A stretch of DNA of 64,000 nt from Hungatella sp. UBA3048. GTDB taxonomy: Bacteria > Bacillota > Clostridia > Lachnospirales > Lachnospiraceae. How positions within the stretch are numbered: the stretch's first letter is position 1; every line of letters begins with the position of its first letter. The notes under the pieces were generated by a model, which worked only from the letters and a program-made list of their open reading frames with translations, was not told where the DNA came from and made no database searches. Below, in pieces: positions 41,385 through 50,489 of this stretch. The translations under genes were made by a program, and so were the position numbers. The DNA lies in NCBI GenBank assembly GCA_002367105.1, contig DFCS01000030.1, positions 42,617 to 106,616 on the forward strand, in the 5' to 3' direction.

Positions 41385-43556
41385 ATGAAGCCAGGAAAGA
41401 AAATGCTTGCTGCAATTTTAATAGTAATTGCGGCTCTCATTTGTGTTGCGGCATTTGGGGCCGGAAGCGGTATTAAGGGCGTACGTGAAATGCGTTACGG
41501 TATCGACATCCGCGGAGGAGTAGAGGCAGTATTTGAACCCCAGGGACTTGACCGCACCCCATCAGAAAAGGAACTTGATACAGCCAGACAGGTCATAGAG
41601 ACCCGTATGGATAACCAGAATATCGTTGACCGCGAGGTGACCGTGGATAAAAACGGAGGATATATCATCGTTCGGTTCCCATGGAAATCCGGGGAGACCA
41701 ATTTTAACCCGGAAGAGGCCATTGCGGAGTTAGGTGAGATGGCTGAGCTTACATTCCGGGATCCTGATGGTAATGTTCTGATTCAGGGAAAAGATGTACA
41801 GAACGCAGCCCCTGAGACCGCAAATAACAACGGGATCAAGAGCTATCAGGTAGCTCTTAGCTTTAATGCAGAAGGCTCTAAGCTGTTTGAAGATGCGACA
41901 GGAAAGCTGATCGGAAAACGGATAAGCATTTACATGGATAAGGATCTGATCTCAAGTCCGACGGTGCAGACTAAGATATCAGGCGGACAGGCCGTTATTA
42001 CAGGAATGGAGGATTATGATGATGCAAAGAATCTGGCTGAGAAGATCAATGCAGGCTCTCTTCCATTTTCCCTTAAGACCACCAATTTCTCCACTATAAG
42101 CCCTTCTCTTGGAAACAATGCTTTATCGATTATGATATATGCAGGAATGGCTGCGTTTTTAGCGATCTGCTTGTTTATGCTGTTGTTTTACAAGATGCCA
42201 GGCGCTGTTGCTTGTGTCACTCTGGTCTTGCAGACGGTTCTGCAGATGCTTGCCGTCTCTATTCCGCAGTATACCTTAACCCTTCCGGGTATTGCCGGTA
42301 TTATCCTGACCATAGGTATGGCGGTGGATACGAATATTATTATTTCAGAGCGTATCTCGGATGAACTAAAAAAAGGCATTTCCGTGAAAGGCGCAATATT
42401 GGCCGGATATAAAAATGCTTTCTCGTCTGTATTAGACGGAAATGTGACCACAGCCATTGTTGCAATAATCCTGATGTTTTTAGGTTCAGGCACCATGCTG
42501 AGCTTTGGCTATACGTTACTGGTTGGTATGATCGTGAACCTCGTGGTAGGTGTTTCTGTTTCCAAACAGCTTTTATTATCCCTGATCCAAAGTGATACAT
42601 GGAATGCAGAAAAGTGGTTCCGGATCAGAAAAGATAAAAAAATCATTCCGTTCTATCAGAAGAAATATATTTTTGCAATCATCTCAGGAGCGGTTATCCT
42701 TTCCGGAATCGTAGGCTGCTTTATATTTGGGGTAAAGCTGGATACCCAGTTTACCGGAGGTGCAGTATTAAGCTATTCCGTATCAGATGAAGCGGATACA
42801 GGTACGATCCAGGCAGCCATTGAGCGGGAGACAAAACGGCCGGTTACTGTTCAGATCAAGGAAGATAACATGACCGGGCTTAAGAGACTTTCCGTCACTC
42901 TTGCGGGAAATTCAGGTATGTCTCCGGAAGATCAGAAAAAGGTAACGGATGCCATCAACAGTACCTCTGAGAGTGCAGATGCAAAGCTGTCAGAGACCTA
43001 TGTAGTTGAGCCTTATATCGGAGCAAAGGCGATGAAGAATGCAGCGGTTGCTATTGTACTTTCTCTGCTTTTCATTGTTGTATATGTTTGGATCCGGTTT
43101 TCCGCAATATCCGGCCTTCCTGCAGGAGTTACTGCAATGATCGCGCTGCTTCATGATGTAATTGTGGTGTTCTTTGTATTCGTGCTGTTCCGGATTCCGT
43201 TAAACGATGCTTTTGTGGCGGTCGTCCTGACGATTATCGGTTATTCCATCAACGATACCATCGTTATCTATGACCGAATCCGTGAAAACAGAAAGAAGGA
43301 TACCAAAATGCCGGTCGATGAGCTGGTAAATATCAGTACCACCCAGACCCTTGGAAGATCCATCAATACGTCCTGTACCACGGGAATCTGCGTACTTATC
43401 ATTCTGGCAGCTTCCGTTTACTTCCAGATCGGGTCTATTTTGGAGTTTTCACTTCCAATGTTCTTTGGTATCCTGACCGGATGCTACTCCTCCATTTGCG
43501 TGGCAGGTACGCTTTGGGCTATGTGGGAGAAGAGAAAAGTAAAAGTTAAAAAGTAA
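41385..43556 (+). CDS. secDF: protein translocase subunit SecDF (fusion)
   Basis: The 723-residue protein joins SecD and SecF, with about twelve membrane segments. It uses the proton gradient to help SecYEG release exported proteins. SecD features: RYGIDIRGGVEAVFEP, the beta-rich P1 domain, GMAVDTNIIISERI and DGNVTTAIVAIILMFLGSG. SecF features start near residue 425: GVKLDTQFTGGAVL, then YSINDTIVIYDRIRE. The fusion is common in Firmicutes. A terminator follows. Confidence 0.95.
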   Translation: MKPGKKMLAAILIVIAALICVAAFGAGSGIKGVREMRYGIDIRGGVEAVFEPQGLDRTPSEKELDTARQVIETRMDNQNIVDREVTVDKNGGYIIVRFPWKSGETNFNPEEAIAELGEMAELTFRDPDGNVLIQGKDVQNAAPETANNNGIKSYQVALSFNAEGSKLFEDATGKLIGKRISIYMDKDLISSPTVQTKISGGQAVITGMEDYDDAKNLAEKINAGSLPFSLKTTNFSTISPSLGNNALSIMIYAGMAAFLAICLFMLLFYKMPGAVACVTLVLQTVLQMLAVSIPQYTLTLPGIAGIILTIGMAVDTNIIISERISDELKKGISVKGAILAGYKNAFSSVLDGNVTTAIVAIILMFLGSGTMLSFGYTLLVGMIVNLVVGVSVSKQLLLSLIQSDTWNAEKWFRIRKDKKIIPFYQKKYIFAIISGAVILSGIVGCFIFGVKLDTQFTGGAVLSYSVSDEADTGTIQAAIERETKRPVTVQIKEDNMTGLKRLSVTLAGNSGMSPEDQKKVTDAINSTSESADAKLSETYVVEPYIGAKAMKNAAVAIVLSLLFIVVYVWIRFSAISGLPAGVTAMIALLHDVIVVFFVFVLFRIPLNDAFVAVVLTIIGYSINDTIVIYDRIRENRKKDTKMPVDELVNISTTQTLGRSINTSCTTGICVLIILAASVYFQIGSILEFSLPMFFGILTGCYSSICVAGTLWAMWEKRKVKVKK

Positions 43557-43578
43557 AAAGCGATTTTTAAGCCTGTAA

Positions 43579-43628
43579 GGGCCGCTGCTTTGTCACTGAG
43601 GAATCGGGGACAAGGCAGCGGTCCTTTC
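43579..43628 (+). terminator. secDF terminator
   Basis: GGGCCGCTGCTTTGTC pairs with GACAAGGCAGCGGTCC, with one mismatch and G-T pairs, followed by TTTCC. The T-run is short. Confidence 0.65.
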
Positions 43629-43701
43629 CTATGTATATGTGGAGAATATAGGTATAACACAGAGGAATTATAATTATACATTTTTGGCATACCGGAGAAT
43701 A

Positions 43702-43730
43702 TTGACAAATATGTGTGTCGTCAGTAAACT
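43702..43730 (+). promoter_or_regulatory. promoter of peptide transport operon
   Basis: Perfect TTGACA (43702-43707), 17-base spacer, TAAACT (43725-43730). Start codon at 43790. Confidence 0.6.
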
Positions 43731-43789
43731 TAATAAAGTTGTAAATACATAATAGTACATAATTATACACATTAAAGAGGAGAGGAATT

Positions 43790-45418
43790 ATGAAAAAAAC
43801 CATCAAAAACCTTATTTCGCTGGGCTTGGCTGTTTCTATGGCGGCTGCATTATCCGCCTGCGGCAGTTCTTCAGGCCCTTCCCCCACAACATCTGAAACA
43901 ACGGCTGCGGCAGGCTCCGATGCAGCGGCTGAAAACACAGGAGCAAAGATCCTCCGTGTAGCGGCAGTGGATCCCCAGGTTGCATACGATATGCAGCAAT
44001 ATACATACAGCCTGATCATGAAGGTTACGGATAATGTTGTAGAATCCCTTCTTACGACCCAGGACGGAGGAAAGGTGGTTCCAACGCTTTTGGCTAAGGA
44101 ACCGGAGCTGTCCGATGATATGCTTACCTATTCCTTTGAACTGATCGACGGAGTGAAATTCCATAACGGGGAGACTTTAAAAAGCTCTGATGTGAAGTAC
44201 TCTCTTGAAAGGGTTGTAAAAAAGCAGAGTATGGGAAGCCTTTTGGAAAAGGTGGAAGGCTATGAAGCCCTGGCAGACGGTTCTGCCAATGAGCTGACCG
44301 GAATCAAAGTCATTGATGATACTCATTTTACCATTACGTTGTCAGAGGTCTATACTCCGTTTGTTTCTGTTTTATCCACTCCATACTGTGGGATATATCC
44401 TGCTGAGGCCTGTGAGGCGGCAGGGGAGAACTGGGGAAAGACAGAACTGATCGGTACCGGCCCCTTTAAGTTTGACAGCTATACCCCGGGCGTGGGCGTG
44501 GAGATTTCAAAATTTGACGGCTACCACGGCAATGTCCCTAAGCTTGACGGTGTAAGCTATAAGTTCATTGAGGATGCCAATACTCAGGTTCTGGAATACC
44601 AGAAGGGAAATATCGATTACGTGGATGTAGAGACAAACATGTATCCGGTTTATCAGGCAGATCCAAAATTAAAAGATCAGATGCATATGTTCCAGCCGAT
44701 CGGCGGATATTACATGACCTTTAATGTTAAGTCTGTTTCCGATCCTAAAATAAGACAGGCCATTTCCATGTCCATCAACAGACAGGCGATTTGTGAGAGC
44801 ATTTTCCACGGCACTGCAAAGCCTTCAAGCTCCTTTATTCCAGCCGGCATCATCGGACATGATGATTCCCTGGAGGAATTTGCTTACGATCCAGAGGGCG
44901 CAAAGGCTCTTCTTGCAGAGGCAGGTTATGCAAATGGATATGACCTCCGGCTTACGGTAAACACAAAATATGCCACCTCTATCCCGATTGCCACCGCATT
45001 CCAGGAGCAGGCTAAGGCAGCAGGCATCAACGTTACGATTGAACAGGTTGATTCAGCGGCATGGTCTGATATGAAAAAATCCGGCGGCGTGGATGCCGGA
45101 GTGGGCAACTGGTATGTGGATTACAACGATCCGGACAGTATGCTGTATCCGGTGAGTGATTCCCGCACAGACCGCTCTTCAAGCTTCTGGCATAATGAGG
45201 AATTTAAGAAGCTGATGGAAGCTGGTGTGCAGACCTCGGATGAAGCAGAGCGCCAGGAAATTTATGTAAAGGCTGAGCACATTCTCTCAAGAGAGGATTA
45301 TGCTATTGCACCTATTTACAATGAGTCAAAATGTTATCTTTTAAACCCAAAGATTACAGGACTTGTCATGGATTCAACATTCCGGAACTTTTACGCTAAC
45401 GCTGATTTCCAACAATAA
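43790..45418 (+). CDS. peptide ABC transporter binding lipoprotein (family 5)
   Basis: The 542-residue protein has a signal peptide with lipobox LSAC (Cys24) and the SBP_bac_5 pattern: VADN-type start region KVTDNVVESLLTTQDGGKVVPTLL, LTYSFELIDGVKFHNGETLKSSDVKYSLERV, LIGTGPFKFDSYTPG, and KIRQAISMSINRQAIC. It binds oligopeptides or dipeptides outside the membrane. A perfect terminator separates it from the permeases. With a dipeptide epimerase downstream, muropeptides are a likely substrate (inference). Confidence 0.95.
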   Translation: MKKTIKNLISLGLAVSMAAALSACGSSSGPSPTTSETTAAAGSDAAAENTGAKILRVAAVDPQVAYDMQQYTYSLIMKVTDNVVESLLTTQDGGKVVPTLLAKEPELSDDMLTYSFELIDGVKFHNGETLKSSDVKYSLERVVKKQSMGSLLEKVEGYEALADGSANELTGIKVIDDTHFTITLSEVYTPFVSVLSTPYCGIYPAEACEAAGENWGKTELIGTGPFKFDSYTPGVGVEISKFDGYHGNVPKLDGVSYKFIEDANTQVLEYQKGNIDYVDVETNMYPVYQADPKLKDQMHMFQPIGGYYMTFNVKSVSDPKIRQAISMSINRQAICESIFHGTAKPSSSFIPAGIIGHDDSLEEFAYDPEGAKALLAEAGYANGYDLRLTVNTKYATSIPIATAFQEQAKAAGINVTIEQVDSAAWSDMKKSGGVDAGVGNWYVDYNDPDSMLYPVSDSRTDRSSSFWHNEEFKKLMEAGVQTSDEAERQEIYVKAEHILSREDYAIAPIYNESKCYLLNPKITGLVMDSTFRNFYANADFQQ

Positions 45419-45439
45419 TGCAATTGGAGTACGTGACCT

Positions 45440-45466
45440 AAGGGAGTGGTTTTCCACTCCCTTTTT
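45440..45466 (+). terminator. terminator between peptide-binding protein and permeases
   Basis: AAGGGAGTGG, TTT loop, CCACTCCCTT then TTT. Placed after the binding-protein gene, it should lower expression of the rest of the operon relative to the lipoprotein. Confidence 0.85.
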
Positions 45467-45486
45467 ATAAGAAAAAGGGGAATCAT

Positions 45487-46419
45487 ATGTTTCAATATAT
45501 TTCAAAAAGACTGTTCCAGACATTGTTAGTATTGTTTGGGATAAGTCTTATTACTTTTATCCTTCTCCAGGTCGTGCCGGGAGACCCTGTGGAGTTAATG
45601 CTTGAAAAGCGGGCAGATGCGCAGACCATTGCCAGGGTACGTCATGAGCTTGGGCTTGATGTGTCCCTGCCCCAGCAATATTTGAATTTTTTAAAGGGTG
45701 CCATCCATCTGGATTTTGGCAAGTCTTATTTTACAAAAGAGGTAGTGACGACGGCCTTGGTGCGCTGCTTTATGGTAACTGTAAAGCTGGCCTCCATGTC
45801 CTTTTTATTTGCTGTCGTCCTTGGGGTGGCCTGTGGTATGGCCGCTGCAATTAACCGGGGAAAATGGATCGATTCGGTGCTTATGACCATTTCCATTGCC
45901 GGAGTGTCTGCACCGTCATTCTGGATAGCCATCATTCTTCAGATCATATTCGGGCTGAAGCTGGACTTACTTCCCATCTCCGGTTTTGAGGGACCTGTAT
46001 TTTTTATCCTTCCAAGTATTGCACTGGGCACGCGCTATGCAGGAAGCATCGCACGTATCACCCGCACCAGCATGCTTGACGTGATCAAGCAGGATTATAT
46101 CAGAACCGCAAGGGCCAAGGGAGTAAAGGAAGGTCTGGTCATTATGAAGCATGCCCTGAAAAATGCCATGATTCCCATTATCACGCTGGTTGGTACAGAG
46201 CTTGGAAATATGCTGACAGGCTCTATGTTGATTGAAAGGGTTTTTTCCATACCCGGAATCGGGAAGCTGGCGGTAGATTCCATGTCAAACCGTGACCTGC
46301 CGCTTTTGGAAGGGACCGTGATGTATATTGCATTCGTATTTGTAATCGTAAATCTGCTGGTGGATATTTCTTATGCATTTATTGATCCAAGAATCCGCTA
46401 TGGGAAAGGAGCGAACTGA
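45487..46419 (+). CDS. dppB: peptide ABC transporter permease (DppB-like)
   Basis: The 310-residue membrane protein has the DppB/OppB features: ISKRLFQTLLVLFGISLITFILLQVVPGDPVE at the N-terminus and the ATPase-docking region ALKNAMIPIITLVGTELGNMLTGSMLIERVFSIPGIG. Its stop overlaps the dppC start by one base. Confidence 0.94.
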   Translation: MFQYISKRLFQTLLVLFGISLITFILLQVVPGDPVELMLEKRADAQTIARVRHELGLDVSLPQQYLNFLKGAIHLDFGKSYFTKEVVTTALVRCFMVTVKLASMSFLFAVVLGVACGMAAAINRGKWIDSVLMTISIAGVSAPSFWIAIILQIIFGLKLDLLPISGFEGPVFFILPSIALGTRYAGSIARITRTSMLDVIKQDYIRTARAKGVKEGLVIMKHALKNAMIPIITLVGTELGNMLTGSMLIERVFSIPGIGKLAVDSMSNRDLPLLEGTVMYIAFVFVIVNLLVDISYAFIDPRIRYGKGAN

Positions 46420-47330
46420 TGAAGATATTAAGTATTTTTACAAAGCAGAAGAAATTTGAAGAACAGCTCCTGAATGGTGAGATGGAATATTCCAGCTATT
46501 ATAAGGACAGCTTTAAAAGGCTTAAAAAGAATAAGGCGGCCATATTCTGCCTGGGAGTGATCCTTTTCCTGATTTTGCTGGCCCTGTTTGCGCCTGTTGT
46601 AAGCCCTTATGATCCAACTTACCAGGACTATGCCTCGGTCCTGGCACCGCCCTCATCCAAGCATCTTCTGGGTGCGGATGAATATGGAAGAGATATTTTA
46701 TCCCGTCTGATCTATGGAACCAGGGTATCCTTAAGCATTGGAATCCTTGCTCAGATCCTTGCATCTGTTATCGGAATCACCCTTGGAGCCATTGCAGGTT
46801 ATTTTGGAGGAGCGGTGGATACCCTGATATCCCGGATCATGGAGATTTTTGCTGCGTTCCCGGATCTTCTATTTGCCATGGCGATTATGACCTTTATGGG
46901 TCAGGGCCTCCAGAACCTGTTTATAGCCCTTGGCCTTCTGACCTGGGTGAGAACCGCACGGCTGATCCGAGGCTCTGTCATGCAGCTGAAGGAAAAGGAG
47001 TATGTGGAAGCCAGCAAGGCCAGCGGCGGAACCGCCTTCCGGATCATTACAAAGCACCTGATTCCCAACTGCTTATCAACGGTGATTGTGCTCGTGACCC
47101 TGGGAATCCCCAATGCCATCATGTATGAGGCTTCCTTAAGCTTTCTCGGCCTTGGCATCCAGCCGCCTACTCCAAGCTGGGGTAACATGATCAGTTCTGC
47201 CCAGTCTTTTATCAGCTTCCTTCCGGTGTACAGTATCGTTCCAGGAATTGCCATTATGGTGACGGTCGTAGCATTTAATATCTTTGGTGATGGACTTAGA
47301 GATGCCCTGGATCCCAAGCTTAGAGCCTGA
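46419..47330 (+). CDS. dppC: peptide ABC transporter permease (DppC-like)
   Basis: The 303-residue protein has a cytoplasmic N-terminal stretch ending in FKRLKKNKAAIFCLGVIL, then six membrane segments and the docking loop EASKASGGTAFRIITKHLIPNCLS plus EASLSFLGLGIQPPTPSWGNM. These are DppC/OppC hallmarks. It partners DppB. Confidence 0.94.
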   Translation: MKILSIFTKQKKFEEQLLNGEMEYSSYYKDSFKRLKKNKAAIFCLGVILFLILLALFAPVVSPYDPTYQDYASVLAPPSSKHLLGADEYGRDILSRLIYGTRVSLSIGILAQILASVIGITLGAIAGYFGGAVDTLISRIMEIFAAFPDLLFAMAIMTFMGQGLQNLFIALGLLTWVRTARLIRGSVMQLKEKEYVEASKASGGTAFRIITKHLIPNCLSTVIVLVTLGIPNAIMYEASLSFLGLGIQPPTPSWGNMISSAQSFISFLPVYSIVPGIAIMVTVVAFNIFGDGLRDALDPKLRA

Positions 47331-47343
47331 TTAGGAGGTAACG

Positions 47344-48333
47344 ATGGATAATAAATTAATTGAAGTTAAAAATTTGAAAACATATTTCTATACAGATGCA
47401 GGCGTGGTAAAGGCGGTGAATGATGTTTCCTTTTCCATAGAACAGGGAAAAACACTGGGAGTTGTAGGGGAATCAGGATGTGGAAAGAGCATTACCTCCC
47501 TTTCCATTATGCAGCTTTTAGAGACCCCTCCCGGAAGGATTGAAGGAGGGGAAATTATCTACCGTGGAGAAAATCTTTTAGAGAAATCCCCAGATGAGAT
47601 GAGAAAGATCCGGGGGAAGAAGATTGCCATGATCTTTCAGGAGCCGATGACCTCCCTAAACCCTGTGTTCACCGTAGGACAGCAGATCATGGAAGCCCTG
47701 GTCATTCATGAGGCGGGAATATCCAGGCAGCAGGCACGTGAAAAGGCCATAGAGATGCTTCGCATGGTAAAAATTCCTTTGCCGGAAAAGCGGATCGATG
47801 AATACCCTCACCAGCTATCCGGAGGCATGCGCCAGCGGGTCATGATTGCCATGGCTCTTTGCTGCAATCCGGAGCTTTTAATTTGTGATGAGCCGACGAC
47901 AGCTCTTGATGTCACGATTCAGGCACAGATTTTGGATCTGATAAATGAATTAAAGCAAAAGACTGGCGCCTCCATCATGATGATCACTCATGACCTTGGT
48001 GTAATCGCCGAAGTGGCAGATGATGTCATGGTCATGTATGCGGGAAAGGTCGTGGAACAGGGTACCACGGATGACATCTTTGATCATCCCATGCATCCCT
48101 ATACGGAAGGCCTTATGAACTGTATCCCCAGGCTGGATGGGGAGGTGGAGGAGCTTCCTGTCATTAAGGGCATGGTTCCAAGCTACGATTCAATGCCTAA
48201 AGGCTGTGCCTTTTGTCCAAGGTGTGAATATGCAAAACCCATATGTGGGGAAAGGATGCCGGAACTCACGGAAAAGAACGGCAGGAAGATCCGATGTTTT
48301 AAATACGAATCACAATGGAAGGAGGAGGTATAA
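47344..48333 (+). CDS. dppD: peptide ABC transporter ATPase (DppD-like)
   Basis: The 329-residue ATPase has Walker A GESGCGKSI, signature LSGGMRQRVMIAMAL, Walker B LLICDEPTTALDVT and the C-terminal oligopeptide-transporter extension with four cysteines (GCAFCPRCEYAKPICG). It is the first of the ATPase pair; AGGAGG precedes the ATG. Confidence 0.95.
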   Translation: MDNKLIEVKNLKTYFYTDAGVVKAVNDVSFSIEQGKTLGVVGESGCGKSITSLSIMQLLETPPGRIEGGEIIYRGENLLEKSPDEMRKIRGKKIAMIFQEPMTSLNPVFTVGQQIMEALVIHEAGISRQQAREKAIEMLRMVKIPLPEKRIDEYPHQLSGGMRQRVMIAMALCCNPELLICDEPTTALDVTIQAQILDLINELKQKTGASIMMITHDLGVIAEVADDVMVMYAGKVVEQGTTDDIFDHPMHPYTEGLMNCIPRLDGEVEELPVIKGMVPSYDSMPKGCAFCPRCEYAKPICGERMPELTEKNGRKIRCFKYESQWKEEV

Positions 48334-49328
48334 TGGACAGCCAGGAGACGAGAAAGCCCCTGTTGGAGGTGAAGCATTTAAAAAAATGGTTTACGGCAAA
48401 ATCTTCCCCCTTCTCAGGGAAAAAGGTGTATATTAAAGCTGTGGATGATGTAAGTTTTCAATTGTATCCCGGAGAAACCTTAGGCGTGGTAGGGGAGTCT
48501 GGTTGCGGAAAGTCCACCATGGGACGTTCTGTGCTTCGGCTGATCGAACCTACGGCGGGTGAGATTGTCTTTGAGGACCAGGATTTCATGAAGCTGAGGA
48601 GCGGGGAACTGAGAAAGAGCAGAAGCAAAATGCAGATTATTTTCCAGGACCCTTATGCCTCCTTAAATCCCCGTATGACCATCGGCGATATCATAGCAGA
48701 GCCTTTGGAAATCCAGTGGAAAACAAGCGGGGAAGAGATACGGAAAAGAGTTTTGGAAACCATGGAAATCGTGGGACTTAACACAAAATATTATAATAGG
48801 TATCCCCATGAATTCTCAGGGGGACAGAGACAGAGGATCGGCATTGCAAGAGCTATTGTACTGCGGCCGGAGCTTATGGTTTGTGATGAGCCGGTATCTG
48901 CTCTTGACGTATCCATACAGGCACAGGTGATTAATCTTTTGCGCAGGCTCCAAAAGCAGATGGGAATGGCTTATATTTTTATTTCCCATGATTTAAGCGT
49001 CATTAAACACATTTCTGACAGGGTTGCTGTCATGTACCTGGGACATGTAGTAGAGATTTCCAATAAGGATGATTTGTACCAGAACACGCTCCATCCCTAT
49101 ACAAAGGCATTGCTATCGGCAATTCCGGTGCCGGACCGCCATACTAAGAGGGAGAAGATCATCCTGGAAGGTGATCTGCCAAGCCCCGCTAATCCGCCTT
49201 CCGGCTGCGTATTCCATACCAGGTGCTTTATGGCCAGGGAAATTTGCGGGAAGGAAGCACCGGAGTTAAAGGACTACGGAAACGGACACTGCTGCGCATG
49301 TCATTTTGCAGGAGAATGGAATAAATAA
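48333..49328 (+). CDS. dppF: peptide ABC transporter ATPase (DppF-like)
   Basis: The 331-residue ATPase has Walker A GESGCGKST, signature FSGGQRQRIGIARAIV, Walker B LMVCDEPVSALDVS and a C-terminal peptide-transporter extension (SGCVFHTRCFMAREICGKEAPEL). GGAGGAGG places the start at ATG 48333, overlapping the dppD stop by one base (TAATG); a longer reading from 48315 is less likely. Confidence 0.95.
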   Translation: MDSQETRKPLLEVKHLKKWFTAKSSPFSGKKVYIKAVDDVSFQLYPGETLGVVGESGCGKSTMGRSVLRLIEPTAGEIVFEDQDFMKLRSGELRKSRSKMQIIFQDPYASLNPRMTIGDIIAEPLEIQWKTSGEEIRKRVLETMEIVGLNTKYYNRYPHEFSGGQRQRIGIARAIVLRPELMVCDEPVSALDVSIQAQVINLLRRLQKQMGMAYIFISHDLSVIKHISDRVAVMYLGHVVEISNKDDLYQNTLHPYTKALLSAIPVPDRHTKREKIILEGDLPSPANPPSGCVFHTRCFMAREICGKEAPELKDYGNGHCCACHFAGEWNK

Positions 49329-49354
49329 CAGAGTATGTACGGAGGTTAATGAAC

Positions 49355-50425
49355 ATGAAAATTACAGGTATTAAAGTAAAGACAGTGAAGGTACCCTTAA
49401 AAGAACCGTTTCATATATCCCTGGGAACCATTACCCATGCCATAAGCGCGGTGGTAAAGGTGGAAACGGATGAAGGGCTCTGCGGTTATGGAGAAGGTGC
49501 TCCAGGTGTGTTGATAACAGGAGAAAATCTGGAGGGAACTGTGGAAAGCATTAAGCATTTTGAACAGTCCCTTCTTGGAACCGATCCTACGGATATTGAA
49601 AAGGTTTATTGGATTCTTGACCGGGCTGCGGCCCATGCACCCTGCGGAAAGACTGCCATTGATATTGCCTGCTATGATATCCTGGGAAAAAAGGCCGGTC
49701 TTCCTGTGTACAAGCTGTTGGGCGGCTATTCGAATACAATAGAAACCGACATTACCGTAGGAATCAATGGACCCGAAATCATGGCGGAAAAGGCTGCAGC
49801 TCATGTGAGAAATGGTTTTGATACCATTAAGACTAAGGTGGGCACAGGACTAAAGGAGGATGTAGCCAGGATCAAGGCGATCAGAGAAGCGGTTGGGCCG
49901 GATGTGAAGATCCGCATTGATGCCAATCAGGCATGGTCGGCCAAGGAAGCCCTTCAGATTATTGAACGCCTGAATGAATATGATATCGAACTGGTGGAAC
50001 AGCCAGTGAAGGCAGCGGATTTCGAGGGCCTTGAATATGTTACGAAAAACAGTAAAGTCCTTATCATGTCCGATGAAAGCTGCTTTAACGCAAAGGATGC
50101 CCTGCGGCTTGCCAAACGGAGAGCCATTGATGTGCTGAATATCAAGCTGATGAAATGCGGCGGCATCCGGGAAGCATTAAAGATCAACGCCATCTGTGAG
50201 ACAGCAGGTATCGAATGCATGCTGGGCTGCATGGCGGAGGAAACAAATATCGGCATTACTGCCGCTGCCAGTCTGGGTGCTGCGGTAAGGAACATAACCA
50301 GAGCGGATCTGGATGCAACTTTTTCCCTGTCCAATCTGCCTTTTGAAGGTGGCATAGGAACGGAATGTACAAAGACCCTGGTGCTCCCGGAAGAACCTGG
50401 CTTCGGGTTTATCGGTTTAAAATAA
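49355..50425 (+). CDS. ykfB: dipeptide epimerase (enolase superfamily), likely L-Ala-D/L-Glu
   Basis: The 356-residue enzyme is of the muconate-lactonising subgroup. The catalytic lysines are Lys159 and Lys161 in TIKTKVG and Lys264 in LNIKLMKCGG. Metal ligands are in RIDANQAW, VEQPV and MSDESCF. It epimerises the alpha carbon of dipeptides, commonly L-Ala-D-Glu from cell-wall peptides. GGAGG nine bases before ATG 49355 makes it a better start than ATG 49349. Its place after a peptide ABC importer resembles ykfB near dpp in Bacillus. Confidence 0.9.
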   Translation: MKITGIKVKTVKVPLKEPFHISLGTITHAISAVVKVETDEGLCGYGEGAPGVLITGENLEGTVESIKHFEQSLLGTDPTDIEKVYWILDRAAAHAPCGKTAIDIACYDILGKKAGLPVYKLLGGYSNTIETDITVGINGPEIMAEKAAAHVRNGFDTIKTKVGTGLKEDVARIKAIREAVGPDVKIRIDANQAWSAKEALQIIERLNEYDIELVEQPVKAADFEGLEYVTKNSKVLIMSDESCFNAKDALRLAKRRAIDVLNIKLMKCGGIREALKINAICETAGIECMLGCMAEETNIGITAAASLGAAVRNITRADLDATFSLSNLPFEGGIGTECTKTLVLPEEPGFGFIGLK

Positions 50426-50431
50426 CATGGC

Positions 50432-50467
50432 TGGTGGTATTGCGGCAGAAGGGCTGCGGTACCACCA
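50432..50467 (+). other. stem-loop between epimerase and transglutaminase genes
   Basis: TGGTGGTA (50432-50439) pairs with TACCACCA (50460-50467), with TGCGGC/GCTGCG-like pairing inside. No T-run follows, so it is more likely an mRNA-stability or processing element than a terminator. Confidence 0.5.
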
Positions 50468-50489
50468 TCTTACAATGGAGGTATAGCAT

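Noticed and set aside
50432..50467. TGGTGGTA...TACCACCA stem resembling the T-box antiterminator/terminator bulge region
   Set aside because: There is no specifier stem, no T-run and no synthetase or amino-acid gene downstream. It is only a stem-loop.
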